From Thermocaproicibacter sp036260805 (GTDB taxonomy: Bacteria; Bacillota; Clostridia; Oscillospirales; Acutalibacteraceae): 64,000 bases of DNA. A program made the translations under genes and the position numbers. Positions within the stretch are counted from its first letter, which is position 1. Every line of letters starts with the position of its first letter. Positions 52,577 through 61,044 of this stretch are shown here, piece after piece. Below the pieces are notes generated by a model. That model made no database searches, was not told where the DNA came from, and saw nothing but the letters and a program-made list of their open reading frames with translations. Where the stretch lies: contig DATALZ010000014.1 of the NCBI GenBank assembly GCA_036260805.1, forward strand, positions 89,428-153,427, in the 5' to 3' direction.

Positions 52577-53746
52577 TCAGCGGTCGGGAGAGATTTTGGT
52601 GATTTTTACGCGCGATACGCAGTCCTCAATGAGTGCGTCAACGTCCAGTGCCTGCTCAGCCTGCTGAACGAATTTCAGCACCGGGCGGGTACGCGGATGG
52701 CGCGGCGTAAAGACTGTGCAGCAGTCTTCATAGGGCTGTATGGAAAGATCATAGGTATCGATTCGGTGCGCAATCGCGATAATATCCACTTTATCCATCC
52801 CGATGAGCGGACGGAAAACAGGCATCTGCGCGGCCTCGTCGGTGCAGCCGATTGCCTGAAGCGTCTGGCTTGCAACCTGCCCGAGGCTTTCGCCGGTAAT
52901 CAGGGCGCCGCAGCCTTCTTTCACGGCAATTTTCTCCGCCGCGCGCATCATGAACCGGCGCATAATCACGGTAAACAGCTCTTCCGGGCATTTTGCCATG
53001 ATTTCTTCCTGAACCTTTGCGAACGGAACGGTAAACATGGTCATGTGTCCCGCGTATTCGCCAACGCGGCTCAGCAGGTCGGCGACTTTCTGTTCGGCGC
53101 GTTCGCTGGTGTACGGCGGACTTGCAAAGTGGACTGCGGTCAGCTCCACGCCGCGCCGGGCCATCATCCACGCCGCAACCGGGCTATCGATGCCGCCGCT
53201 GATGAGAATGGCGGCTTTTCCGCCCGTGCCGACCGGGATTCCGCCCGCACCGCGCAGCGCGTTGCCGTGCACATAGGCGGCAAAATCGCGTACCTCAACC
53301 CGTACGGTATATTCCGGCTCGTTCACGTTCACTTTCAGGTTCGGAAATTTGTTCAGCAGATATTCGCCGACTTCGGCGCAGATCTGCGGCGAGTTCAGCG
53401 GGAATCTTTTATCAGAGCGCTTGCACTCCACCTTGAAAGTTTTTACGCCTAAAAGCTCTTTATGCAGATATTCCTCCGCGCCGGAGCAAATTGCGGAAAT
53501 ATCCTTTTCCACTTCACAGGCACGGGAGAATGCGGCAATGCCGAAAATTTTGGCCACGCGTTCTGCCGCGTCGTCAAGGTCGGCGCCGTTGCGCGGAATC
53601 ACATAGACGGTGGACTGCGCTTCGCGGATTTCAAAATTGCCGATGATTCTGCGGCGGATGTTTTTCAGCAGGATATCTTCAAAACTGCGGCGGTTCAGGC
53701 CCTTGAGCACGACCTCGCCCAGCTTGATGAGAATGACTTCTTTCAT
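52577..53746 (-). CDS. thiI: tRNA 4-thiouridine synthase ThiI
   Basis: ThiI makes 4-thiouridine at U8 of tRNA and participates in thiamin biosynthesis in some bacteria. Domain order: ferredoxin-like, THUMP (VKTFKVECKRSDKRFP near residue 95, INxxG..), and the PP-loop ATPase SGGIDSPVAAWMMARRGVELTAVHF near residue 185. A C-terminal rhodanese domain is absent (the protein is 389 long), which is the Firmicutes form. Cys in EDCCTVFTPRHP near 345 may serve as thiol. It follows nifS, a dedicated desulfurase. Confidence 0.93.
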   Translation of the reverse strand: MKEVILIKLGEVVLKGLNRRSFEDILLKNIRRRIIGNFEIREAQSTVYVIPRNGADLDDAAERVAKIFGIAAFSRACEVEKDISAICSGAEEYLHKELLGVKTFKVECKRSDKRFPLNSPQICAEVGEYLLNKFPNLKVNVNEPEYTVRVEVRDFAAYVHGNALRGAGGIPVGTGGKAAILISGGIDSPVAAWMMARRGVELTAVHFASPPYTSERAEQKVADLLSRVGEYAGHMTMFTVPFAKVQEEIMAKCPEELFTVIMRRFMMRAAEKIAVKEGCGALITGESLGQVASQTLQAIGCTDEAAQMPVFRPLIGMDKVDIIAIAHRIDTYDLSIQPYEDCCTVFTPRHPRTRPVLKFVQQAEQALDVDALIEDCVSRVKITKISPDR

Positions 53747-53769
53747 GTTTTTTAACAATCCTTTCAGAT

Positions 53770-54909
53770 TCAGAGAGGACGCTTTGTAATGGCGGCAAGG
53801 CCTTCTGTCAGCGCGGCAATGAATCTTTCAACTTCTTCTTTGGTGTTCCAGCGGCAGAAGCTCAGGCGTAAAGCCGAGGCAATGCGCTCCCTCGGCAGGC
53901 CCATCGCTTTGAGGACGTGGCTTTCATGCCCCTTGGAGCACGCCGATCCGGAGGAAACGTAGATTTCATGGTCGGAGAGGAAGTGCAGCATGGTTTCCGC
54001 GCGAATGCCGCAGGTCGAAAAATTCAAAATGTAGGGCAGGGCGTCCTCCGGCGAGTTAATGACGATTCCGTCGATTTTGGCCAGCTCGTCCCTGCAGAAT
54101 CCGTTCAGCTCACGCATAGCGGCAAGCTCAGCTTCCGTATCCGGCAGAGCTTTCGCGGCCGCGCCAAAACCGGCAATGAGCGGCATGCTCTCGGTTCCGG
54201 GGCGGATGTTCTTTTCTTGCCCACCGCCGTAGGTCAGCGGTTCAATATGAACATTCTTACGCAGGTACAGCGCACCGATGCCTTTCGGCCCGTGAATTTT
54301 ATGCGCGCTTACGCTCATCAGGTCAATTTTCAGCTTCTGCACATGGAGCGGCAGTTTTCCGAAGGCCTGTACGGCGTCCACATGCAGCAGAGCCGGAGCC
54401 TTAGCTTCCTCAATCGCATCCGCCGCGGCTTCCACCGGCAGAATGCTGCCGACTTCATTGTTCACGCGCATCATGCTCACTAAGATGGTATCGGGCGTGA
54501 CGGCTTCCTTTACCTGCTCCGGTGTAATTTTGCCCAAGGAATCCGGTTTTAAGTATACGACTTCAAAGCCGTCCTTTTCCAAACGTTTCATGGTGTTCAG
54601 AACGGACGGGTGTTCAATCATGGTGGTTACAATGCGGTTCCCGCGTTTTTTTCTGGCTCTGGCCGCGCCGAAAAGGGCGATGTTGTTGCTTTCGGTTCCG
54701 CCGGAAGTAAAATAAATTTCCTCCGGTTTTGCGCCGAGCAGCGATGCGATTTCTTCCCTAGCGCCGCGCATTTCCTGTTCCGCCTGAAATCCCTTTGTGT
54801 GCAGGGACGACGGGTTTCCGTAATCGTTCGTCATAACTTCCATCACTTTTTCGGCTGCCTCACGGCAAACCTTTGTGGTGGAGGAATTATCAAAATATAT
54901 TTCTGCCAA
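53770..54909 (-). CDS. nifS: Cysteine desulfurase, NifS/IscS-like
   Basis: The PLP enzyme abstracts sulfur from cysteine. Motifs: IYFDNSSTTKVCREAAE at the start, VYFTSGGTESNNIAL near residue 70, HVDAVQAFGKLPLHV, the PLP-lysine SVSAHKIHGPKGIGALY near residue 195, and SSGSACSKGHESHVLKAMG near 325 with the catalytic Cys. The TTG at 54909 sits seven bases after GGAGGG and gives the usual 379 residues; a longer frame from ATG 55026 adds an unrelated Ala/Lys tail. First gene of a nifS-thiI-cinA unit; the pairing with thiI argues it supplies tRNA thiolation. Confidence 0.93.
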   Translation of the reverse strand: MAEIYFDNSSTTKVCREAAEKVMEVMTNDYGNPSSLHTKGFQAEQEMRGAREEIASLLGAKPEEIYFTSGGTESNNIALFGAARARKKRGNRIVTTMIEHPSVLNTMKRLEKDGFEVVYLKPDSLGKITPEQVKEAVTPDTILVSMMRVNNEVGSILPVEAAADAIEEAKAPALLHVDAVQAFGKLPLHVQKLKIDLMSVSAHKIHGPKGIGALYLRKNVHIEPLTYGGGQEKNIRPGTESMPLIAGFGAAAKALPDTEAELAAMRELNGFCRDELAKIDGIVINSPEDALPYILNFSTCGIRAETMLHFLSDHEIYVSSGSACSKGHESHVLKAMGLPRERIASALRLSFCRWNTKEEVERFIAALTEGLAAITKRPL

Positions 54910-55232
54910 CGGATATTCCCTCCGGTAATCTTGACTGGGCGGCTTATTTTCAGCAGTCGCAGCGGCAAAAGGCGCCGCGGTTGAACTAAAATCAGCCGTT
55001 CCTTTTTTCTTTTTATTATACACCATGTTCCCAGAGCTTGGAAAGGCAGAAACGAAGAAACTTTTCCGACTTCTTAAAGCGCACTATAGCCGTATCCTAG
55101 CTGTTTTCGAGGATTGCATGATAGATTTAAAAAATTTGCTGTGTAAATTTTGAATACTGTGAACACATCTATGATCTCGCGATCTGAAATGGAATTGCTG
55201 TAGGGACATCACAAAAAAGTTGAAAGAATTGC
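54910..55232. other. Gene-free region upstream of nifS
   Basis: The 5' flank of nifS and the space before the candidate RNA promoter. I see no RNA or protein signal strong enough to call; the minus-strand frame from 55026 is an in-frame upstream extension of nifS and is not used. Confidence 0.5.
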
Positions 55233-55261
55233 TTGACAAATTTTTAACTAATGATTATTAT
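55233..55261 (+). promoter_or_regulatory. Near-consensus promoter of the candidate ncRNA
   Basis: TTGACA (55233-55238), a 17-bp spacer and TATTAT (55256-55261). Nothing coding follows in the next 250 bases. Confidence 0.75.
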
Positions 55262-55267
55262 ATACAG

Positions 55268-55526
55268 TAATAAAACGGGAAGGGACATCCGGCGGCTGAC
55301 GAAGAAGGAGAAAGAGGTACATAACAGGTTTGTGTACAAAATGGCACTCCTCCGCACCGCAAGGAGCTTTCTCTGGCAGATTTGCGGCCGCGGCGCCGCG
55401 GAACATTCCATTATTTTGGATTTTTACCTGCCGTGATACAAAAACCGCATTCCGGGTAGATAAGTCATTTTCTGTGGGTTCGCCGTGGCTGCAGAAAGGG
55501 GCTTGACCCGGGGTGCGGCTTTTTTT
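55268..55526 (+). ncRNA. Candidate structured non-coding RNA (~260 nt), unassigned
   Basis: Transcript from about 55268 to the T-run at 55520-55526. Visible helices: GAGAAAG (55308-55314) with CTTTCTC (55367-55373), enclosing GTACA/TGTAC and CTCCT/AGGAG hairpins; GGCAG (55375-55379) with CTGCC (55428-55432), enclosing the palindrome CCGCGG-CG-CCGCGG; and a rod-like terminator, 55445-55457 with 55506-55518 (13 bp, two G-U) stacked on 55462-55474 with 55492-55504 (12 of 13 paired). It ends in seven Ts. No frame has a credible start and ribosome site. It lacks the landmarks of 6S, tmRNA, SRP or RNase P RNA, so it may be novel or a family I do not recognise. Confidence 0.5.
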
Positions 55527-55733
55527 ATCGGTTGGGGCCTGTTCCGCCACCTGGGTCTTTGTTTGCAGCGACGGCTTATGAAAAGCCAATACCGGTTAGC
55601 ATAACTTCAATATCCACTGGTTCGAATTACAAGTTATAGTAAAGATTGTACTGAAAACGGTTAAACACTGGAATGTGTTTCCACAGAATCAAGGCTCTGA
55701 TAATTTCTGGATTGTCCTTAGGCCGGACAGGCC
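55527..55733. other. Spacer between two structured elements
   Basis: About 200 bases with no gene or strong hairpin. The minus-strand frame that crosses 55627-55839 is Pro/Arg-rich and reads through the hairpins; I regard it as spurious. Confidence 0.4.
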
Positions 55734-55821
55734 CGTCCTTTCTGTCTTGAAAGAAAGGACGCAAAGTTTGCGCAGGGGGATTTGGAACTCCCGGCGAGAG
55801 GGTTCTACAAAATCCCCCTGC
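55734..55821. other. Two-hairpin structured element
   Basis: Hairpin A: CGTCCTTTCT (55734-55743) with AGAAAGGACG (55752-55761), perfect. Hairpin B: GCAGGGGGATTT (55772-55783) with AAATCCCCCTGC (55810-55821), perfect 12 bp, with an inner GAACTC/GGGTTC stem. Both strands can form it. No T-run. It could be a structured RNA or a mobile repeat. Confidence 0.55.
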
Positions 55822-56046
55822 ACCCCCAGGACTCCCCATTCAGCTTGATTTTTATCGAACAGTTAAGTGGTTTTCATTGACGTTTTCAATTATTGGGTTT
55901 GATATTGTGTGAACCCAAATACGGTATTGGCTTTGTCCCCGGCGAGGGAGTTATTACGCGTTTAAAATTGTGAAATCCGCCGCGCATGGAAGACTATGGA
56001 AAGATTCTGCCCGTTTTTTATAATAATGATGTTAAAGGAGTCTATT

Positions 56047-57591
56047 ATGAAAAACCGATTTTTCACCCGAGTCACATCCGGTTTGCTGGCCGCAGCCGTT
56101 TTGCTTTCTCTTGCAGCCTGTTCGTCCGGTACCGCTTCTGTTTCCGCCGCGCAGTCGTCCCTAAAGAACGGCGGCGGAGAGTTCGTTTATGGACTGCAGA
56201 CGCAGCCGAACCATCTGGACCCCTACCTTTCCACTTCGGCAGACACGCGCCAGATTCTGTTCAATATTTTCGAGGGACTTGTAAAGCCGGATAAAGACGG
56301 CAATCTGCAGCCCGCCGTGGCGGAGAGCAGCACGGTTTCGGCAGACGCATTCACGTACACGTTCAAGCTGCGCAAAGGGATAAAGTTCCACAACGGAAAA
56401 GATGTTACCGCAGAAGACGTGAAATATTCGCTCGATACCGCGGCTGGGCTTTCGGGCGGCAAGCTGCTTGTCTCCGATCTGAAAAATATCAAATCGGTGG
56501 AGATTGCCGACGCATCGACGGTGAAAATCCATCTGAAACAGGCGGATTATGATTTCCTGCCTTATCTCACCACGGCAATTGTGCCCAAGGGATATACGCA
56601 GCAGGATACGCACCCCATCGGAACAGGGCCGTACTGCTTTGATTCCTACACGCCTCAGCAGTCGCTGATTCTGAAGAAGAACCCGAATTACTGGCAAAAG
56701 GGCGTGCCTCATCTTGATAAAATTACGTTTAAGCTGGAGTCCGATTCCAACGCTCTGCTTACGGATCTGCAGGGCGGCAGCGCGGATGGCGCCAGTATTG
56801 CCAATAACGTCGCTTCGCAGCTCAGCGGCGGATTTCAGATTATTACGTCCAACTCCAATTCCGTGCAGATGCTTGCTCTGAACAATAAGCAGAAACCGTT
56901 CGATCAGCCGGAAGTCCGTCAGGCCGTCAGCTATGCGGTGGATCCGGATGCCATCATCCAGACGGTAAACTTCGGCAAGGGAGTCCGCAGCGGCACGCCG
57001 GTGATCCCGGGTCTGAAAAAATATTTTGATTCATCCCTTACCCACGCCTACGACCATAATGTGCAGAAGGCAAAGGAACTGCTTGCAAAGGCGGGTTATG
57101 CAAACGGGTTCTCCATGACCATTACGGTTCCGTCGAACTACACTGTGCATGTGGATACCGCGCAGGTTATTGTGAACGAGCTCAAGGAAGCCGGTATCAC
57201 GGTGCAGATCAAACAGGTCGATTTTGCAACTTGGCTCAGTAAGGTTTACCAGAACCGTGAATATCAGTCCACCATCATTTCGGTGGACGGCTCCACGCTT
57301 TCCCCGAAAAGCTACCTGAGCCGCTATGTTTCCACCGATTCCAAGAACTTTGTGAATTACTCCAGCCCCGCTTACGACAGCCTTTACCAAAAGGCCGGTG
57401 CGGCAAAAGACGAAGTGGAGCGGATACAGCTTTATAAGCAGGCACAGGAGCAGCTTTCAAAAGATGCCGCGAGCGTTTATATTGAGGATATCTCAAGCCT
57501 GAACGCCATCAAAACCGGGTTTACAGGCTATACATCCTATCCGCTCTATGTGTTCGACGCTTCCGCGATTCAGTCCTCCGGTTCAAAATAG
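56047..57591 (+). CDS. Oligopeptide ABC transporter substrate-binding lipoprotein
   Basis: Lipobox LAACSSG near residue 23 after a hydrophobic signal. The SBP_bac_5 fold is clear: GGEFVYGLQTQPNHLDPYLST, QILFNIFEGLVKPDKDGNLQPAVAES near 80, LRKGIKFHNGKDVTAEDVKYSLD near 115, TGPYCFDSYTPQQSLILKKNPNYW near 190. It binds peptides or related solutes outside the membrane. ATG 56047 follows AAAGGAG. It is followed by two permease genes; a palindrome with no T-run lies between. No ATPase genes follow. Confidence 0.9.
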   Translation: MKNRFFTRVTSGLLAAAVLLSLAACSSGTASVSAAQSSLKNGGGEFVYGLQTQPNHLDPYLSTSADTRQILFNIFEGLVKPDKDGNLQPAVAESSTVSADAFTYTFKLRKGIKFHNGKDVTAEDVKYSLDTAAGLSGGKLLVSDLKNIKSVEIADASTVKIHLKQADYDFLPYLTTAIVPKGYTQQDTHPIGTGPYCFDSYTPQQSLILKKNPNYWQKGVPHLDKITFKLESDSNALLTDLQGGSADGASIANNVASQLSGGFQIITSNSNSVQMLALNNKQKPFDQPEVRQAVSYAVDPDAIIQTVNFGKGVRSGTPVIPGLKKYFDSSLTHAYDHNVQKAKELLAKAGYANGFSMTITVPSNYTVHVDTAQVIVNELKEAGITVQIKQVDFATWLSKVYQNREYQSTIISVDGSTLSPKSYLSRYVSTDSKNFVNYSSPAYDSLYQKAGAAKDEVERIQLYKQAQEQLSKDAASVYIEDISSLNAIKTGFTGYTSYPLYVFDASAIQSSGSK

Positions 57592-57612
57592 AGATTACAG
57601 CAACAGCAGTGA

Positions 57613-57642
57613 GTTCTCTCCCTGCCACGGCGGGGAGAGAAC
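57613..57642. repeat. Intergenic palindrome (family member 3)
   Basis: Arms GTTCTCTCCC (57613-57622) and GGGAGAGAAC (57633-57642), with GCC-AC-GGC between, fold into almost one continuous stem. It lies between the binding-protein and permease genes, where a stem-loop could trim or stabilise the upstream mRNA and explain high binding-protein expression. Core resembles the palindromes at 19185 and 27113. Confidence 0.6.
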
Positions 57643-57668
57643 AACCTTAACAGATGGAGGAATATCGA

Positions 57669-58628
57669 ATGCGATTCTGCGCGAAAAAACTGGCTGCGGT
57701 TTTCCTGACCATGATTCTTGTTTCCATTCTTACATTTGCCGCATTTAACCTGATTCCGGGTGACCCCGCACAGCTGATTCTGGGAACCGAGGCCACGCCG
57801 CAGAGCCTCGCCGAACTCCATGCACGGCTGGGGCTGAACCAGAGCATGCCGCAGCGTTATTTCAGCTGGCTTTTCGGTTTGCTGCGCGGCGATATGGGCA
57901 TGTCGCTCCAGTATTCCAGGCCGGTTTCATCGCTCCTTTTTGAGCGCCTGCCGGTCACGGCGACCCTTGCCGGGCTTTCCCTGCTGTTTATTCTTCTGTT
58001 TTCGCTTCCGGCGGGAGTCCTTTCCGCAAGGTGGCACAATTCGTTTTTGGGCCGCTTCCTGAATTCCCTCACGATGCTGAACCTCACTCTGCCGAGCTTT
58101 TTTATCGGCGTGCTGCTCATCTGGATTTTCGGCATTCTGCTCCGCTTGTTTACCCCGGGCGGATATATTGATTACCGGCAGGATGCGGGCGGCTTCCTGC
58201 GCTACCTCATTTTTCCCGCGCTTGCCATCGCCCTGCCGAATATCGCAGCCGCGGCGAAATTCCTTCGCACGTCCATCCTTGCCGAAGCCGACAGCGGCTA
58301 CGCGGATACTGCGCGCAGCAAGGGCCTGACCGAAAGCCGGGTGCTGTGGCGGCATGTGCTCAAAAACGCGTCCATCCCGGCAATCACCCTGCTCGGAATG
58401 ATGGCGGCGGAGATTTTCTCCGGCAGCATCCTCATTGAGCAGGTTTACAGTATCCCCGGCGTGGGGCGTCTGCTGATTTCGTCGGTTTCCTCGCGTGATT
58501 TTCCGCTTATGGAATCGCTGGTGGTTTACATCGCGTTTCTTGTAACGGTCGCAAATTTCCTTGCCGATCTGCTCATGCGCTGGGCCGACCCGAGAATGAG
58601 GGGGGATGGTCATAAAGATGAGGGATGA
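57669..58628 (+). CDS. Oligopeptide ABC transporter permease, OppB/DppB type
   Basis: A 319-residue permease with six helices. FNLIPGDPAQLILG near the start, GDMGMSLQYSRPVSSLLFERLPVTATLA, the EAA-loop SGYADTARSKGLTESRVLWRHVLKNASIPAITLLG near residue 205 and IEQVYSIPGVGRLLISSV near 255 match OppB/DppB. ATG 57669 follows GGAGG at eight bases, rather than the upstream ATG inside that site. It overlaps the next permease by 11 bases. Confidence 0.9.
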   Translation: MRFCAKKLAAVFLTMILVSILTFAAFNLIPGDPAQLILGTEATPQSLAELHARLGLNQSMPQRYFSWLFGLLRGDMGMSLQYSRPVSSLLFERLPVTATLAGLSLLFILLFSLPAGVLSARWHNSFLGRFLNSLTMLNLTLPSFFIGVLLIWIFGILLRLFTPGGYIDYRQDAGGFLRYLIFPALAIALPNIAAAAKFLRTSILAEADSGYADTARSKGLTESRVLWRHVLKNASIPAITLLGMMAAEIFSGSILIEQVYSIPGVGRLLISSVSSRDFPLMESLVVYIAFLVTVANFLADLLMRWADPRMRGDGHKDEG

Positions 58629-59451
58629 ACAGAATTTCCGGTTCCGGCTCGGTCTGGCGCTGGCCTGCGTGATGGTTCTGCTTTCCGTGGGAAGCCTGTT
58701 TTACACGCCGTACGACCCGTATGCCATGAGCCCGGCGCAGCGGTTTCTGGCTCCGAGCCTGACCCACTTGTTCGGCACCGACCAGTTCGGGCGCGATAAT
58801 TTCAGCCGCGCCATAACGGGTGCGCGGTATTCGCTGTTTGTCGCCGCGGCGACCGTTTTCCTGAGCGGCACTGTCGGCATTTCCGTCGGCCTGTTCATTG
58901 GGTACGCGGGCGGAGCCGCGGAAGCCGTCATCATGCGCTTAACCGATGCGCTCGCTTCTTTCCCCGGCGTGCTAACGGCACTTGTCGCGGTAACCGTCTG
59001 CGGCGGCGGAAAGTACACCATTATCCCGGCGCTTGCAATCGCGTTCCTGCCAAGTTACATCCGCATTGCCCGGAGCGGGGCGCAGCAGTGCAAAAACCGG
59101 GAGTATATCGCGGCGGAGCGTGTCTGCGGTGCGTCGACGGGGCGCATCCTGTTCCGGCACATTCTGCCGAACCTGTTTTCGTCCGTTGTTCCGGCGGTGG
59201 TCATCGGGCTTTCGAACGCCATTCTGGCGGAGTCCGGCATGAGCTACCTCGGCCTCGGCATTCAGCCGCCGACGCCAAGCTGGGGGCGGATGCTCTCCGA
59301 GGGGCAGGCCTTCCTGCTCAAAGCTCCGTGGGAGGCTCTCTCCGCAGGCCTGATGATTTTTCTCACCGTCCTCGGTTTTCACAGCCTCGGCGACAGCATT
59401 TCTCTTGGAAAAGCCCCAGTACATGTCTTTGGCAAAAAGTCCGCCGACTGA
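58618..59451 (+). CDS. Oligopeptide ABC transporter permease, OppC/DppC type
   Basis: A 277-residue protein with about six helices. YDPYAMSPAQRFLAPSLTHLFGTDQFGRDNFSRAITGARYSLFVA near residue 40 is the OppC N-terminal signature, and the EAA-loop REYIAAERVCGASTGRILFRHILPN is near residue 160. ATG 58618 is chosen, ten bases after GAGGGGGG; 58606 touches that site. It pairs with OppB as a heterodimeric channel. ATPase genes oppD/oppF do not follow; an unrelated small gene does. Confidence 0.9.
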   Translation: MRDEQNFRFRLGLALACVMVLLSVGSLFYTPYDPYAMSPAQRFLAPSLTHLFGTDQFGRDNFSRAITGARYSLFVAAATVFLSGTVGISVGLFIGYAGGAAEAVIMRLTDALASFPGVLTALVAVTVCGGGKYTIIPALAIAFLPSYIRIARSGAQQCKNREYIAAERVCGASTGRILFRHILPNLFSSVVPAVVIGLSNAILAESGMSYLGLGIQPPTPSWGRMLSEGQAFLLKAPWEALSAGLMIFLTVLGFHSLGDSISLGKAPVHVFGKKSAD

Positions 59452-59483
59452 CCAATGAACCTCTCCGATTCATAATAAAGAAC

Positions 59484-59518
59484 AGCGCTCACGGTTTTAA
59501 AGCCGCGGGCGCTTTTTT
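59484..59518 (+). terminator. Terminator after the oppC-like gene
   Basis: AGCGCTC-A-CGG pairs with CCG-C-GGGCGCT (one mismatch, one wobble), with a TTTTTT tail. It closes the transporter unit before any ATPase gene could be reached. Confidence 0.75.
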
Positions 59519-59612
59519 CTGTTTACAAAAGATTTTTAAAAAGGTAATATATGGTTACCGCCTGATTAAAATTAAATTGCTATAAATAAATTGTAGTAAG
59601 GGGGAGAGGCAT

Positions 59613-60005
59613 TTGAAAAAGCGTATCCTTATGGTTACCCTCGCGACGGTTCTTGTCTTTGGTGCCGTCTGGTTTCTATGGCTGATGCCCGCGCCGAAAC
59701 TTGCGGCAGGCGACGTCACAAAGCTTACCGTTACGATGCTTCCGTCTCCGCCGACGACCAAAACCATAGAAGACCGGGGTAAAATCCAGGCATTTGCGGA
59801 TGCATATAATGCTGTGCCGCTGCAGCGGAGCCCGCATCTTGGCAGCCCCGCCGGGTGGATGTTCCGCGTCGACACCAACCATTACCGGTATGGCGACATC
59901 GTGATTTCCGGGGATGAAATCAGCGTTCACGGCATCTGGTATCGAACCGGTCATGATTCGATTGAGAAATTTGAAAATGCAATCCGAACCATCACGGAAC
60001 AATAA
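59613..60005 (+). CDS. Unknown small exported or membrane-anchored protein
   Basis: A 130-residue product starting with a TTG (59613) preceded by GGGGGAGAGG. One N-terminal hydrophobic segment (about residues 5-26, ILMVTLATVLVFGAVWFLWLMP) acts as signal or anchor. The rest is soluble, with strands VTKLTVTMLPSPP and AGWMFRVDTNHYRYGDIVISG near residues 38-105 resembling small lipoprotein-like folds, though no lipobox Cys exists. I recognise no family. Confidence 0.6.
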   Translation: MKKRILMVTLATVLVFGAVWFLWLMPAPKLAAGDVTKLTVTMLPSPPTTKTIEDRGKIQAFADAYNAVPLQRSPHLGSPAGWMFRVDTNHYRYGDIVISGDEISVHGIWYRTGHDSIEKFENAIRTITEQ

Positions 60006-60014
60006 CAAAGAAAA

Positions 60015-60049
60015 CAGCTTCCGCAAATTCGCGGAAGCTGAATTTTTTT
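60015..60049 (+). terminator. Terminator
   Basis: A perfect 10-bp stem (CAGCTTCCGC with GCGGAAGCTG), loop AAATTC, then AATTTTTTT. On the minus strand the TTTT side chain is weaker. Confidence 0.85.
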
Positions 60050-60062
60050 ATTCTGCCGTATT

Positions 60063-61031
60063 TTAAGACTTGGTTTGGCTTGCCGCAGATGAAGGCTCTG
60101 CCTGCTCTTCAATCAGGTAGCGGGGGCGGGCCTTCACTTCGCTGTAGATTTTGCCCACATAGGTGCCGACGACGCCCATGCATAAAAGAATCATCCCGCC
60201 GAGGAGCCACAGCGACCATACCGCCGGAATCCATGCGGCAGAGGCGCACGCAAAATGCGCAATCAGCGACCAGATCACCCCGATCACACTTACGAACATT
60301 GTCACCACACCGAGGTTGAAAATCAGCTTCAGCGGCTTCACGCTGAACGAGGTAATTCCGTCCACGGCAAACGCGAGCATCTTTTTCAGCGGGTATTTCG
60401 ATTCCCCGGCGAAACGCTCGTGCCGGTCGTAGAAAACGGTGTCGCTGCGGAAGCCGATCAGCGGAACCAGTCCGCGCAGGAACAGGTTTACTTCGCGGTA
60501 TTCGCTCAGCGCGTCCAGCGCGCGGCGGCTCATCAGGCGGTAATCGGCGTGGTTGTAAACCACGTCCACGCCAAGGACTTCCATGAATTTATAAAAGGCG
60601 AGCGCCGTGGTACGCTTAAAAAAGGTGTCGGTGTCGCGCTTGTTGCGCACGCCGTAAACCACGTCGCATCCCTCGTTGAATTTCTTCACGAATTCATCCA
60701 GAACATCCACGTCGTCCTGCAGGTCTGCATCGAGGCTGATGGCGCAGTCAGCGTATTTGCGGGCAGTCATCAATCCGGCCAGAAGTGCGTTCTGGTGGCC
60801 GCGATTATGTGCCAGCTTAATGCCGCCGACCAGTTCGTTTTCTTTGCTGTACTGGGAGATCATGCTCCATGTTGCGTCGCGGCTTCCGTCGTCGACAAGA
60901 AGCATACGGCTTCCCTTGTCGGCGAGGCCAGCGTTGGCCATGGATTTTAATTTTTCGGTGAGGCGCTTTACAGTTTCGGGCAGAACCTTTTCTTCGTTGT
61001 AGCATGGAATGACAAGATAAACGACAGGCAT
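60063..61031 (-). CDS. GT2 glycosyltransferase, polyprenyl-phosphate hexosyltransferase type (GtrB/DPM1-like)
   Basis: The GT-A domain (residues 1-220) has VIPCYNEEKVLPETVKRL, DDGSRDATW, AHNRGHQNALLAGL and DADLQDDVDVLDEFV with the DXD motif, then GDVVYGVRNKRDTD.. and RALDALSEYREVNLFLRGLV. Two membrane helices follow (about 230-250 and 265-290). It is the form that loads glucose or mannose onto undecaprenyl phosphate. ATG 61031 follows GAAAGGA. It ends just before the YfhO-family gene upstream in the same direction. Confidence 0.88.
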   Translation of the reverse strand: MPVVYLVIPCYNEEKVLPETVKRLTEKLKSMANAGLADKGSRMLLVDDGSRDATWSMISQYSKENELVGGIKLAHNRGHQNALLAGLMTARKYADCAISLDADLQDDVDVLDEFVKKFNEGCDVVYGVRNKRDTDTFFKRTTALAFYKFMEVLGVDVVYNHADYRLMSRRALDALSEYREVNLFLRGLVPLIGFRSDTVFYDRHERFAGESKYPLKKMLAFAVDGITSFSVKPLKLIFNLGVVTMFVSVIGVIWSLIAHFACASAAWIPAVWSLWLLGGMILLCMGVVGTYVGKIYSEVKARPRYLIEEQAEPSSAASQTKS

Positions 61032-61044
61032 GACGGCCATCCTT

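Noticed and set aside
51130..52602. 490-codon plus-strand frame opposite cinA
   Set aside because: Antisense shadow; product is His/Arg-rich and matches nothing.
55627..55839. 70-codon minus-strand frame over the second structured element
   Set aside because: Pro/Arg-rich, no ribosome site, and reads straight through perfect hairpins.
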